From Actinocorallia herbida (GTDB lineage Bacteria > Actinomycetota > Actinomycetes > Streptosporangiales > Streptosporangiaceae): 64,000 bases of DNA. Within the stretch, counting starts at the first letter, position 1. Every line of letters begins with the position of its first letter. The notes under the pieces were generated by a model. The model was not told where the DNA came from and made no database searches. It saw only the letters and a program-made list of their open reading frames with translations. Of this stretch, positions 1-7,964 are shown one piece after another. The stretch is taken from the NCBI RefSeq assembly GCF_003751225.1, contig NZ_RJKE01000001.1:868001-932000 (forward strand), written 5' to 3'. Both the position numbers and the translations under genes were made by a program.

Positions 1-194
1 CCGGCCGGGACGACGCGCTGCTCGCGGGCGGCGGGGTCGCGCCGGCCGCCGTGCGGTTCTCCATCGGCCTGGAGGACGCCGAGGATCTGATCAGGGACGC
101 GGCGGAGGCCCTCGACACGCTGCCGGTCGTGGACCACTCTGGGAGTGCGACGGCGGGGGCCGGACGTCTCAGCGAGGAGGCCGTGTCCGGCTGA
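1..194 (+). CDS. C-terminal end of a cystathionine gamma-synthase/lyase family PLP enzyme (partial)
   Basis: The reading frame is open from the window edge (first full codon at 3) to TGA 192-194. The visible part contains VRFSIGLEDAEDLIRDAAEAL, the typical last helix of the Cys/Met-metabolism PLP-enzyme family (cystathionine gamma-synthase, gamma-lyase, homocysteine synthase). The catalytic lysine lies upstream, outside the window, so the exact reaction cannot be assigned. About 20 low-complexity residues follow the family end. ddl begins 33 nt downstream on the same strand. Confidence 0.55.
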   Translation, partial: GRDDALLAGGGVAPAAVRFSIGLEDAEDLIRDAAEALDTLPVVDHSGSATAGAGRLSEEAVSG

Positions 195-227
195 CCGACC
201 GCCGAGGGCGATAGAGTCGGAGCCATC

Positions 228-1328
228 ATGCCGGAAAAGATCACAGTCGCCGTGGTGTTCGGCGGCCGAAGCTCAGAGCACGCCATCTCCTGCGTCACCG
301 CGGGCAGCGTCATGGCCGCCATCGACCCCGACCGCTACGAGGTGCTGCCCATCGGCATCGCCCGCGACGGCCGGTGGGTCCTCGCGCGCGATGAGCGGTT
401 GGCGATCAGCGACGGCGCCCTGCCCGAGGTCTCCGGCGACGGCCCCGCGCTCGCGCTGCCGTTCGACCCGGACGCCGCGGGGCTCGTCACCATCGAACCG
501 CACGAGATCCCGCGCGCGCTGGGCAAGGTCGACGTCGTCCTGCCGCTGCTGCACGGCCCGTACGGCGAGGACGGCACCATCCAGGGGATGCTGGAGCTGG
601 CGAACCTGCGCTACGTCGGCGCGGGCGTGCTGGCCAGCGCCGTCGGCATGGACAAGGCGTTCATGAAGCTGGTCTGGCAGGCCCAGGGCCTGCCGGTCGG
701 CCCGTACGTGATCATCACCGACCGCGAGTGGCGGCTGGAGCGCGAGCGCAAGCTGGACGAGGTCAAGCAGCTCGGCTGGCCCGTGTTCGTCAAGCCCGCC
801 CGCGCCGGATCCAGCATGGGCATCTCCAAGGTGAGCCGCGCCGAGGACCTCGTCCCGGCGATCGAGGCGGCCCGCGAGCACGACCCCAAGCTGATCATCG
901 AGTCGGGCATCGAGGGCGTCGAGGTCGAGTGCGGCGTCCTGGAGGGCGTCGGCGACGGACCCAACGAGGCGAGCCTCCCGGCCGAGATCGTCATGCTCGG
1001 CGAGCACGACTTCTACGACTTCGAGACCAAGTACCTCGACGGCACCTCGCGGCTGGAGATCCCCGCGGGCCTGCCCGGCGAGGTCGTCGAGCGGCTGCGC
1101 GCCACCGCGGTGCGGGCCTTCGACGCGCTCGGCTGCGAGGGCCTGGCCCGGGTCGACTTCTTCGTCACCCCCGAGCACGACCTGGTGCTGAACGAGATCA
1201 ACACGATGCCCGGGTTCACCCCGACCTCGGCGTTCCCGCAGATGTGGGCGGCGACCGGCCTCGAGTACTCCGAGCTGGTGGACCGGCTCATCCAGACGGC
1301 GCTCGCCCGTCCCCTCGGCCTGCGCTGA
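228..1328 (+). CDS. ddl: D-alanine--D-alanine ligase
   Basis: Cytosolic ATP-grasp enzyme that joins two D-alanines for the peptidoglycan stem peptide. The 366-residue product is the usual length. It starts with VAVVFGGRSSEHAISC (N-terminal domain signature), has HGPYGEDGTIQGML near residue 109, ATP-grasp segments (FVKPARAGSSMGISKV), and ends with the metal and substrate-binding DFFVTPEHDLVLNEINTMPG region. ATG 228 is preceded by GGAG at 219-222. It is transcribed after the PLP-enzyme gene and converges on the beta-propeller gene. Confidence 0.97.
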   Translation: MPEKITVAVVFGGRSSEHAISCVTAGSVMAAIDPDRYEVLPIGIARDGRWVLARDERLAISDGALPEVSGDGPALALPFDPDAAGLVTIEPHEIPRALGKVDVVLPLLHGPYGEDGTIQGMLELANLRYVGAGVLASAVGMDKAFMKLVWQAQGLPVGPYVIITDREWRLERERKLDEVKQLGWPVFVKPARAGSSMGISKVSRAEDLVPAIEAAREHDPKLIIESGIEGVEVECGVLEGVGDGPNEASLPAEIVMLGEHDFYDFETKYLDGTSRLEIPAGLPGEVVERLRATAVRAFDALGCEGLARVDFFVTPEHDLVLNEINTMPGFTPTSAFPQMWAATGLEYSELVDRLIQTALARPLGLR

Positions 1329-1339
1329 GGGACGGGCCA

Positions 1340-1370
1340 CCGCCCGGACGCCGCGTGAGCGCCCGGGCGG
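1340..1370. terminator. Possible bidirectional hairpin between ddl and the beta-propeller gene
   Basis: CCGCCCG at 1340-1346 pairs with CGGGCGG at 1364-1370 between two convergent genes. There is no clear T-run, so a role in termination is inferred from position. Confidence 0.35.
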
Positions 1371-1379
1371 CGTGCCGCC

Positions 1380-3302
1380 TCACCGCTGCGGCAGCCGGAT
1401 CCAGGCCTTGGACTGCAGGGTGGCGGCGTCGGTGATCTTGATTCCGGACTCCGAGAAGGTCCACACGGACCCGCCGAGGTAGACGGCGCGGCCGACCATC
1501 TCGTGCTTCCGCGGGTGGGTGATCTCGCCCAGCAGGGCGATCTTCTCGGAAGTGACGGACAGCACGAGGGTCTTCTCGAACGCCGGCAGGACCGTCAGGC
1601 CCGTCTCCGGCAGGAACAGGAAGCCGTGCGCGTCGTGCTCCACGACGGTCTGGACGTTCTTCACGTGGAGCTGGGACAGCCGGGTGGGGGAGTCGCCGGA
1701 CACGTCGAACAGGGACGCCTGGAAGCCTTGGATCCGTCCTTGGCGGTCGGCCTCCTGCCCGATGCCGAGGAGCCGTCCGTCGGCCGTCGGGTGCAGGTAG
1801 GCGGAGAACCCGGTGATCTTCAGCTCACCGAGGGCGCGCGGCGCGGCCGGGTCGGAGAGGTCGAGGGTGTAGAGCGGGTCGACCTGCCGGAAGGTGACGA
1901 CGTAGCCCCGGTCCCCGATGAAGCGGACCGAGTAGATGCGCTCGTCCTTCCCGAGCCCGCCGATCGCACCGAGCTCCTTCAGCTCGGTGCCTTGCGTGGA
2001 CAGGATGTGGACGCTGCTCTCTTCCTGCATGGCGTCGGTGACGGCGACGCGAAGGTTCCCCTCGTGCTCTGACAGCGAGTACTGGTTGAGGAGCAGCCCG
2101 GGAACCTCTCCGGAGCCCGTGTAGCGCGGTTCCTGCCCGGTGAAGGCGAAGCGGTGGACGCGAGTGCTCGCGACCTCGGAAGACTCCGGGCGGGAGAGCT
2201 GCGCGGGCTCGGCGTAGAAGACGTCGGCGCCCACGGTCTCCGTGACGTACAGGCTGTCGGCGGTCCCGTACACGGTCTCGCCTCCGCCGCTCACCACGGT
2301 CGCGGGACTGGTCTCGCCGAGGGGCCGGGTGAGGTCGAACGCCAGGATCGTCGTCATGGAGACGCCGTCGGCCTTCGCGGGGTGGCTGATCCGGTCGCAG
2401 GGGACCTGGTGGGTCACGGGGGAGCCCTCGGGCCCGGTGACGGTGTAGGACGGCTGGAAAGCCGCAAGAGGCGCGTTCTGGACGAGTTCGCGGTTGTGCT
2501 TCAGGAGGCGGGGCTCGGCCTCCTCCCAGCGGCGGAGGTCCCGCTTCTTCGGCCTGGGGAGGTCGAGCCGCGGCACACTGCCGAGGACGAGGCGGACGGT
2601 CGAGCCGACCTGACGGGCGTCGACGAGGTTCCCTGGGACCTCCAGCTCCGAGACGATCTTCCGCATCTGCAGGTCGACCTGGACGGCGTGGAGGCTCCCG
2701 TACATGCCGGGGTAGGGGCCCGCGAAGTCGTCGAAGGCGATCCGCGGGTCCACCGTGGTGCCGAGGACGAGGGCCGTGTCGCCGTTCAGGAGGAGCCTCG
2801 TGCCCCTCTCGAAGCCCTCGGGGAGGTCGATCTCGGCGGTGGTCGCGCCGGTGCGGGCGTCGAGGACGCGCAGCGCGCCCCCGGCGACGAGCAGCACGCG
2901 GGTCCCGTCGGTCTTGACCTCGTCGGGCTCGTCCACGCCCGCGACGTGCACGTTGGTCGTGGAGTACGCGTTGTCCGCCGCCGGTGCCGGGGCGGACATC
3001 GCGACGTCGGACTGGAGCTCGGCGGTACCGCCGGCCAGCATGTCGAAGAAGCCGTTCCGTCGGACGAGGGAGCCGTCCAGGTGGACGCCGTCGCCGTTGG
3101 ACAGCGTGCCGTAGGCGTCCACGAGGGGAGTGGCGGCGGCCCGCAGGGAGTCGAGCAGGTCGTCGCAGCCCGAATAGGAGACGAGGCCGATCTCGGGGAG
3201 CTCCACGGGGGCCTCGTCCGGGGGCGGAGGGCTCGCCGCGAGGGCGGCGAGGACGAGGCCCGGCACCAGGAGGAGCGCGGCCAGGGGGAGGGTACGTCGC
3301 AT
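1380..3302 (-). CDS. Secreted beta-propeller domain protein
   Basis: A 640-residue protein with a Sec-type signal (MRRTLPLAALLLVPGLVLAA) followed by a Pro-rich stretch. It belongs to the Beta_propel family (Pfam PF09826), recognised by YSTTNVHVAGVDEPDEVKTD near residue 113, then repeated blade-like segments such as VLLVAGGALRVLDARTGA, LYTLDLSDPAAPRALGELK and YLHPTADGRLLGIG. Its biochemical role is not known; the family is exported and probably binds a partner. ATG (complement 3300-3302) is the natural start because it gives an intact signal peptide. It is transcribed alone, convergent with ddl and divergent from the formamidase-like gene. Confidence 0.85.
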   Translation of the reverse strand: MRRTLPLAALLLVPGLVLAALAASPPPPDEAPVELPEIGLVSYSGCDDLLDSLRAAATPLVDAYGTLSNGDGVHLDGSLVRRNGFFDMLAGGTAELQSDVAMSAPAPAADNAYSTTNVHVAGVDEPDEVKTDGTRVLLVAGGALRVLDARTGATTAEIDLPEGFERGTRLLLNGDTALVLGTTVDPRIAFDDFAGPYPGMYGSLHAVQVDLQMRKIVSELEVPGNLVDARQVGSTVRLVLGSVPRLDLPRPKKRDLRRWEEAEPRLLKHNRELVQNAPLAAFQPSYTVTGPEGSPVTHQVPCDRISHPAKADGVSMTTILAFDLTRPLGETSPATVVSGGGETVYGTADSLYVTETVGADVFYAEPAQLSRPESSEVASTRVHRFAFTGQEPRYTGSGEVPGLLLNQYSLSEHEGNLRVAVTDAMQEESSVHILSTQGTELKELGAIGGLGKDERIYSVRFIGDRGYVVTFRQVDPLYTLDLSDPAAPRALGELKITGFSAYLHPTADGRLLGIGQEADRQGRIQGFQASLFDVSGDSPTRLSQLHVKNVQTVVEHDAHGFLFLPETGLTVLPAFEKTLVLSVTSEKIALLGEITHPRKHEMVGRAVYLGGSVWTFSESGIKITDAATLQSKAWIRLPQR

Positions 3303-3489
3303 ACCCGTCCAGACGGATGACGGCGCTTCCAGCGTTGCTCGGTGCCCCGCACGGGCGAGGTGGCCATTCGGACACAGAGAGTGAGATGACCCTTACCGCG
3401 CTGTAAAAGCCGGGAAACGGGTCCGAAACAGCGCACGGTGCACTATCTCCTTGGCTAGATATTTCTTCAGTCAGCGTGAAGGGGGCTTC

Positions 3490-4095
3490 GTGCCGCTCCT
3501 GTCGTACGGCGCCCAGACCGTCCCCGGGCACACCCGGTGGCACCCCGAGATCCCCGCCGTCGCGGAGGTGATCTCGGGCGGATCGGTGCGGATGGAGTGC
3601 CGCGGCTTCTGGGGCGCCCGCGAGGCCCTGCTGTGCGGGCCGATCGCCGTCGTCGGCGCCGAACCCGGCGACGTCATCGTGGTCGACGTCCTCGGCATCG
3701 GCAGAGCCGACGGGGGCCCCGCGCTCGGCGCCCATCCCGGAGTGGTCGGCTGCGCGCCCGGCGACGACGCCCTGCCCGTCGAGGTCGAGCCCGACGGCCC
3801 CCTGCTCGGCCGGGTGCGGCCCGGCCTCGCCGACTACCAGCCGGTCGCCGCGCGGGCTCTGCGCTCGGCGGCGCTGGCGGGCCAGATCGTCGGCTCCTGC
3901 GCCGACGCCCGCCTCACCGCGGGCTCGCGCATCGTCCTGCCGGTGCACGTGCGCGGCGCGAAGCTCTCGGCGGGCGACCTTCACTTCGGCGACGGCTGCA
4001 CCGCCCTGGACGGCTGGATCGACCTGCGCGTGAACCTCACCAAGCGCGGCGTCGAGCGGTTCCACGTGACGGGCCCGCTGCTGATGCCCGCCTGA
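3490..4095 (+). CDS. Compact acetamidase/formamidase (FmdA/AmdA) family protein
   Basis: About 201 residues, roughly half the length of usual FmdA amidases (about 400). It keeps the family anchors in order: VPGHTRWHPEIP, GPIAVVGAEPGDVIVVDVL, HPGVVGCAPG, RIVLPVHVRGAKLSAGDLHF and GWIDLRVNLTKRGVERF. The long insertions and the C-terminal part of FmdA are absent. The family hydrolyses formamide or acetamide to ammonia; whether this short form is active cannot be told. I prefer GTG 3490, which has GAAGGGGG at 3478-3485. An in-frame TTG at 3451 would add 13 residues. Divergent from the beta-propeller gene. Confidence 0.7.
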   Translation: MPLLSYGAQTVPGHTRWHPEIPAVAEVISGGSVRMECRGFWGAREALLCGPIAVVGAEPGDVIVVDVLGIGRADGGPALGAHPGVVGCAPGDDALPVEVEPDGPLLGRVRPGLADYQPVAARALRSAALAGQIVGSCADARLTAGSRIVLPVHVRGAKLSAGDLHFGDGCTALDGWIDLRVNLTKRGVERFHVTGPLLMPA

Positions 4096-4123
4096 ACGCG
4101 CCCGCCCGGACCGGGAGCCCGCG

Positions 4124-4606
4124 CTAGAACTGGCCCTCGGGCTTCTTGGGAAGGGCGTCCAGCGCCGAGGTGAACTCGGTGAGCAGCTCGCCCGGAGGGC
4201 TCCCGGCGGGCGTGTACTCCTGCGGGATCGTCACCTCGACGTAGGCGGTGCGGCCGACCAGCGTCCAGGTGGACGGCCGGTCGCCTTCGACGGGCAGCCA
4301 GTCGAGCCCGTCGACGGTCACCACGCGCTCGATCAGCCCGGAGTCGGGGTCGGCAGGCCGGGCCACCCCGCAGCGCACCGCGATCGCCGGACTGCCCCAC
4401 GCCGCGACGTACGGGGACGCCGGATCGGTCTCGCGGCGCTCCTTGCCGTCGACCTTCACCGGGTAGGACAACGCCTCGCAGGCGGCCGCGGCCGTCGCGT
4501 CGGGCGTCGGGACCGGGACCTGGACGGGACCGCCGGAGCAGCCCGAGACGAGCAGGGCGAGCCCGAGGGCCGCGCCGAGCGGCACAGCGGATCTGGCGGG
4601 AATCAC
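4124..4606 (-). CDS. DUF3515 family lipoprotein
   Basis: A 160-residue protein beginning with a lipoprotein signal peptide (VPLGAALGLALLVSGCSGG, lipobox LVSGC) and containing the DUF3515 pattern: an early CEALSYPV segment, AAWGSPAIAVRCGVARP, and GRTAYVEVTIPQEY. It should be exported and lipid-anchored; the function of the family is unknown. The start is fixed by context: its GTG (complement 4604-4606) overlaps the TGA of the RAM-domain gene as GTGA, so translation is probably coupled. DUF3515 genes are commonly found beside thiL and this small regulator in actinobacteria. Confidence 0.85.
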   Translation of the reverse strand: MIPARSAVPLGAALGLALLVSGCSGGPVQVPVPTPDATAAAACEALSYPVKVDGKERRETDPASPYVAAWGSPAIAVRCGVARPADPDSGLIERVVTVDGLDWLPVEGDRPSTWTLVGRTAYVEVTIPQEYTPAGSPPGELLTEFTSALDALPKKPEGQF

Positions 4607-4836
4607 AGATGCACGATAGGGCAGGTCAAAGTCCGGGTGATTCCGGGTACCCCCTGGATGCGGGCCACCACGAGCCTGCCCAGGTCGTCCATGTTCGGCG
4701 CCTCCGCCTTCACGATCACGTCGTAGGGACCTGTCACGTCGTCGGCCTCGACGGCGCCCTCGAGCCCCGAGACCGTGCGGGCCACTTCTGCGGCCCTGCC
4801 GACCTCGGTCTGGATCAGGATGTACGCCTGCACCAT
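4603..4836 (-). CDS. Stand-alone Lrp/AsnC ligand-binding (RAM) domain protein
   Basis: The 77-residue product (MVQAYILIQTEVGRAAEVAR...) is a bare RAM domain: beta-strand YILIQTEVG, then VSGLEGAVEADDVTGPYDVIVKAEA, then a helix and the final strand GITRTLTCPIVHL. It has no helix-turn-helix, so it cannot be a classical Lrp repressor. Such proteins form oligomers that bind amino acids and may partner with full-length Lrp proteins (family knowledge). Its stop overlaps the start of the DUF3515 gene by 4 nt. Divergent from thiL, whose start lies about 100 nt away. Confidence 0.85.
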   Translation of the reverse strand: MVQAYILIQTEVGRAAEVARTVSGLEGAVEADDVTGPYDVIVKAEAPNMDDLGRLVVARIQGVPGITRTLTCPIVHL

Positions 4837-4941
4837 CGCGTCTCCCCGGGCTGTGGGGTGGGAGAAAGAGCGTCCAGCGGTTCACCGTACCTTGGTCGTG
4901 GCCGGAAGCTGAGAGGGAGGGTCGTCATAGAGATCGGTGAG

Positions 4942-5841
4942 ATGGGCGAGTTCGGGTTGATCCAGAGGGTGACCGCGAGGTACCCGCAGGGTCCGCTGGT
5001 GGAACTCGGCCCCGGAGACGACGCCGCGGTGCTGCGCGCCCCGGACGGGCGGGTGGTGGCGACCGCCGACATGCTCGTCGAAGGCAGGCACTTCCGCACG
5101 GACTGGTCGTCGGCCTACGACGTGGGGCGCAAGGCCGCGGCGCAGAACCTCGCCGACGTCGTCGCGATGGGCGCCAGGCCGACCGCCCTGCTGATCGGGT
5201 TCGGCGCGCCCGCCGGGCTCGACGTGGCGTGGGCCGACGGCCTCAGCGACGGCCTGCGCGACGAGTGCGCGCTCCTCGGCGCCTCGATCGTCGGTGGCGA
5301 CACGGTGCGGAGCCCGACCCTCACCGTCGCGGTGACCGCGCTCGGTGATCTCGGCGGCGCGCCGCCGCTGACCCGGTCCGGCGCGCGCCCTGGAGACGTC
5401 GTCGCGGTGCGCGGGCGCATCGGGTGGGCCGCCACAGGGCTCGCGGCGCTGCTGGCCTCCTCGGCCGCCTCAGGGCCGTTCGTGGAAGCCCACCGCAGAC
5501 CGGAGCCGCCGTACACCGCGGGCGGGGAGGCCCGCGCGCTCGGCGCCACCTCGCTCGTGGACATCTCCGACGGGCTCGTCCAGGACCTCGGGCACATCGC
5601 CAGGGCCAGCGCGGTCCGGCTCGACCTCGCGGCGGAGCGGGTGCCGCTCGACCCGGGCGTCACGCTGGAGGACGCCCTGACGGGCGGCGACGACCACGCC
5701 TTCGCGGGAACGTTCCCGGCGGACGCCGCGCTGCCGCCGGAGTGGCGGGTGATCGGCGAGGTCGGCGCGGGGAGGCCGGGCTCGGTCACCGTCGACGACC
5801 AGGTGGTCGACAGGGGCGGATGGGACCATTTCGGTGCGTGA
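4942..5841 (+). CDS. thiL: Thiamine-monophosphate kinase
   Basis: ATP-dependent phosphorylation of thiamine monophosphate to the cofactor thiamine diphosphate, in the cytosol. The protein shows GEFGLIQRV, the metal site VELGPGDDAAVL, ATADMLVEGRHF, the GRKAAAQNLADVVAMGA helix, VGGDTVRS and LVDISDGLVQDLGHI, in the order of the AIR-synthase-like fold; about 300 residues is normal. The start is uncertain. ATG 4942 is the first standard in-frame codon near the family N-terminus but has no well-spaced Shine-Dalgarno. GAGAGGGAGG at 4911-4920 is ideally spaced for an in-frame ATA at 4927. Another thiamine gene, thiD, lies 0.8 kb downstream. Confidence 0.92.
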   Translation: MGEFGLIQRVTARYPQGPLVELGPGDDAAVLRAPDGRVVATADMLVEGRHFRTDWSSAYDVGRKAAAQNLADVVAMGARPTALLIGFGAPAGLDVAWADGLSDGLRDECALLGASIVGGDTVRSPTLTVAVTALGDLGGAPPLTRSGARPGDVVAVRGRIGWAATGLAALLASSAASGPFVEAHRRPEPPYTAGGEARALGATSLVDISDGLVQDLGHIARASAVRLDLAAERVPLDPGVTLEDALTGGDDHAFAGTFPADAALPPEWRVIGEVGAGRPGSVTVDDQVVDRGGWDHFGA

Positions 5842-5931
5842 GCGGTATTCCGTGAATCTAAGAGTTTTGTAAAAAGAAGAGACTTGGTAGGTGTCGTCTT
5901 GGTCATCCGGTAGGCGCGCTTGGTGCGCTTT

Positions 5932-5940
5932 TGGTATACA
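5932..5940 (+). promoter_or_regulatory. Possible extended -10 promoter of the CBM2-like gene
   Basis: TGGTATACA fits a TGN extended -10 (TATACA at 5935-5940) 22 nt before ATG 5963. No -35 element is visible at normal spacing. The 120-nt gap after thiL makes a separate promoter plausible. Confidence 0.4.
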
Positions 5941-5962
5941 TCCCAGGAACGAAGAGGATGGG

Positions 5963-6592
5963 ATGGGACGACACACCAAGTTCTGGGACCGGCCGGTGTT
6001 CGCCGACCGCCCACCGGTGCCCTCCCCTGTCGAGAAGGTACGGATGGCCTGGATCGGACGGACCCCCCTGATGCCGACGCTCGCCGGGGTAGCTGCCCTC
6101 GGCGTGATAACGGCAGCGTTCCTGACACAGGAGATCCCCCTGGACTTCGCGTCCCCGGGCGCTGAGCGCCCGGAGTCCGCGTCGTGCGCCGGATGCGACT
6201 CCATGAAGGCGGAAATGCCCGCGGCGGGCGCCCCGGTGGAGACCGCGGCCCCCGACGCCGAGCGCTCTGCGGCACCGGTGACACCACCGGGCCTGCGGGC
6301 GAGTTTCAAGCTGGACAAGACGACGGGCAGCGGCTTCACCGCGGTGCTGACCCTCCGCAACACCGGCGACAAGGCGGTCACCGGGTGGAAGCTGCGGTTC
6401 CGCCTCCCCAACGCGGTGGTGCAAGGCGCGGACGGCGCCACGGTGCAGATGCTCACCGCCAACGGCGGGGTGACCGTCCTGGACGGGACCGCGTCGATCG
6501 CGCCGGGCGGCACCCTGCGCGTCCCGTTCACCGGAGAGGGCGCCTGGTCCAACCCGACGAGCTGCCGCGTCAACGGGCTCAAATGCCGCTGA
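5963..6592 (+). CDS. Membrane-anchored CBM2-like (cellulose-binding type) domain protein
   Basis: A 209-residue protein with a basic cytosolic N-terminus, one membrane segment at about residues 36-56 (LMPTLAGVAALGVITAAF), a low-complexity Ala/Pro linker, and a C-terminal CBM2-type beta-sandwich from about residue 108 (GSGFTAVLTLRNTGDKAVTG, then WKLRFRLPN, and WSNPTSCRVNGLKC). It is not fused to a catalytic domain. The surface tryptophan usual before GF is absent here, so cellulose binding is doubtful. ATG 5963 has GAAGAGGA at 5951-5958. It sits between thiL and thiD on the same strand. Confidence 0.75.
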   Translation: MGRHTKFWDRPVFADRPPVPSPVEKVRMAWIGRTPLMPTLAGVAALGVITAAFLTQEIPLDFASPGAERPESASCAGCDSMKAEMPAAGAPVETAAPDAERSAAPVTPPGLRASFKLDKTTGSGFTAVLTLRNTGDKAVTGWKLRFRLPNAVVQGADGATVQMLTANGGVTVLDGTASIAPGGTLRVPFTGEGAWSNPTSCRVNGLKCR

Positions 6593-6628
6593 GCCGGGAC
6601 TTATCGGGCGTCTATTAGGCTTCCCGCT

Positions 6629-7432
6629 ATGGTTACCGCTCCTCCCCGTGTCCTGACCGTCGCCGGCTCCGACTCCGGGGGCGGTGCCGGCATCCAGGCC
6701 GACCTGAAGACGATGCTCGCGCTCGGCGTCCACGGGATGAGCGTGATCTGCGCGGTGACGGCGCAGAACTCCCTCGGCGTCCAGGGCTACTGGGAGCTGC
6801 CCCCGGAGGCGGTCGCCGCCCAGCTCGACTCGGTGCTCTCCGACATCGGCGCACAGGCGGTGAAGACGGGGATGCTGGCCTCGACCGCCCTGGTGGAGAC
6901 CGTCGCCGATCACCTGTGCGGCTATGACGCGCCGCTCGTGGTCGACCCCGTCGGCGTCAGCAAGCACGGGGACACGCTCCTGGCGGCCGACGCCGTCGAC
7001 GCGGTCCGCACGACGCTGCTGCCGCTCGCCACGGTCGTCACCCCCAACCTGTGGGAGGTGGAGCTGCTCACGGGCGTCAAGGTCGAGTCCGAGGACGACC
7101 TCATGCGAGCCGCCGAAGCCGTCAAGGAGCACGGCCCCGAATGGGTCCTCATCAAGGGCGGCCACTTGCCCACCCGTCCGGTGGACCTCCTCTACAACGG
7201 CTCGGAGACCCACCTGTTCTCCGACGAGCGCTACGACAACCGCCACACCCACGGCACAGGCTGCACCCTGGCTTCCGCCATCGCCTCCCACCTCGCCCTG
7301 GGCCTGTCCGTCCCCGACGCGGTGGCCGCCGCCAAGACCTACATCTCCGGCGCCATCCGCGCGGGCTTCCCCCTGGGCTCCGGCATCGGCCCCGTGGACC
7401 ACGCCTGGCGCACCCGCGCCCGGCCCGCCTGA
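6629..7432 (+). CDS. thiD: Hydroxymethylpyrimidine/phosphomethylpyrimidine kinase
   Basis: Ribokinase-fold enzyme phosphorylating HMP and HMP-phosphate in thiamine biosynthesis. Of 267 residues, the N-terminal [18 protein letters not shown] is the diagnostic substrate-binding motif. [19 protein letters not shown] and [13 protein letters not shown] follow, and the C-terminal anion hole and catalytic Asp are in [14 protein letters not shown]. Length and order are normal. It ends at a long perfect palindrome shared with the convergent rpmB gene. No TPP riboswitch is visible in the 36-nt gap before it. Confidence 0.96.
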   Translation: MVTAPPRVLTVAGSDSGGGAGIQADLKTMLALGVHGMSVICAVTAQNSLGVQGYWELPPEAVAAQLDSVLSDIGAQAVKTGMLASTALVETVADHLCGYDAPLVVDPVGVSKHGDTLLAADAVDAVRTTLLPLATVVTPNLWEVELLTGVKVESEDDLMRAAEAVKEHGPEWVLIKGGHLPTRPVDLLYNGSETHLFSDERYDNRHTHGTGCTLASAIASHLALGLSVPDAVAAAKTYISGAIRAGFPLGSGIGPVDHAWRTRARPA

Positions 7433-7470
7433 CATCGCCGCCCCCTCCTCCGGCCGGGGGTCAGGGCATG

Positions 7471-7508
7471 GAGAAGGCCCGGTGAGCCGTGGCTCACCGG
7501 GCCTTCTC
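7471..7508. terminator. Bidirectional intrinsic terminator between thiD and rpmB
   Basis: GAGAAGGCCCGGTGAGCC at 7471-7488 and its exact reverse complement at 7491-7508 form an 18-bp perfect stem with a 2-nt loop, placed between two convergent genes. Confidence 0.85.
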
Positions 7509-7519
7509 AGGCTTTGCGA

Positions 7520-7717
7520 CTAGCGGGCCAGCGGACGCTGGACCTTGCCGGCCTTGAGGCAGGAGGTGCAGACGTTCACGCGCTTGGTCGTGCCCGCGAC
7601 CACGGCGCGGATGCGCTGGATGTTGGGGTTCCAGCGGCGCGGGGTGCGACGGTGCGAGTGGGACACGCTCATACCGAAGCCGGGGCCCTTGCCGCACACT
7701 TCGCAGTTGGCAGCCAC
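7520..7717 (-). CDS. rpmB: 50S ribosomal protein L28
   Basis: A 65-residue L28 with NCEVCGKGPGFGMSVSHSHR, RRTPRRWNPNIQRIRAVV and NVCTSCLKAGKV. The Cys pairs C5/C8 and C50/C53 make this the zinc-binding (C+) form. Start GTG (complement 7715-7717) with GGAGTT a few bases upstream gives the usual VAANCEVCG N-terminus. Actinobacteria often also carry a Cys-free, zinc-regulated L28 elsewhere; none is in this window. Divergent from the DAK2 gene. Confidence 0.96.
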   Translation of the reverse strand: MAANCEVCGKGPGFGMSVSHSHRRTPRRWNPNIQRIRAVVAGTTKRVNVCTSCLKAGKVQRPLAR

Positions 7718-7964
7718 GGTAACTCCAAACAGTTGAGAAATCAGCGCACCCCGGGCGGTTTGCGGCCGGGGCGCTACACGGAAAAGGTCCCCGCGCAGGG
7801 GGACGCTCGGACCAGGGTAGCCGAAGCCGCCGTGACTAGGCGAATCGAACCCCGATCTCCCCGCGGACGTGTGTCCGGAATGCCGGGAAAGCCGGTTCGG
7901 CATAGGCTTTTCCGGAGACGCGCTGCGCCGGCGGCGCCCTGTGCCTGCTCGGGAAAGGGATCTC

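Noticed and set aside
1825-4065. Long open frames opposite or out of phase with real genes, here and at 20285-25664, 29848-33126, 38984-41809 and 52463-54487
   Set aside because: These are expected in very GC-rich DNA; their composition is Arg/Pro/Ala/Ser-rich with no family resemblance, and each is fully explained by genes in another frame.
5842-6628. TPP riboswitch before thiL or thiD
   Set aside because: The gaps before both genes are short or lack the conserved CTGAGA and related elements of the TPP aptamer.
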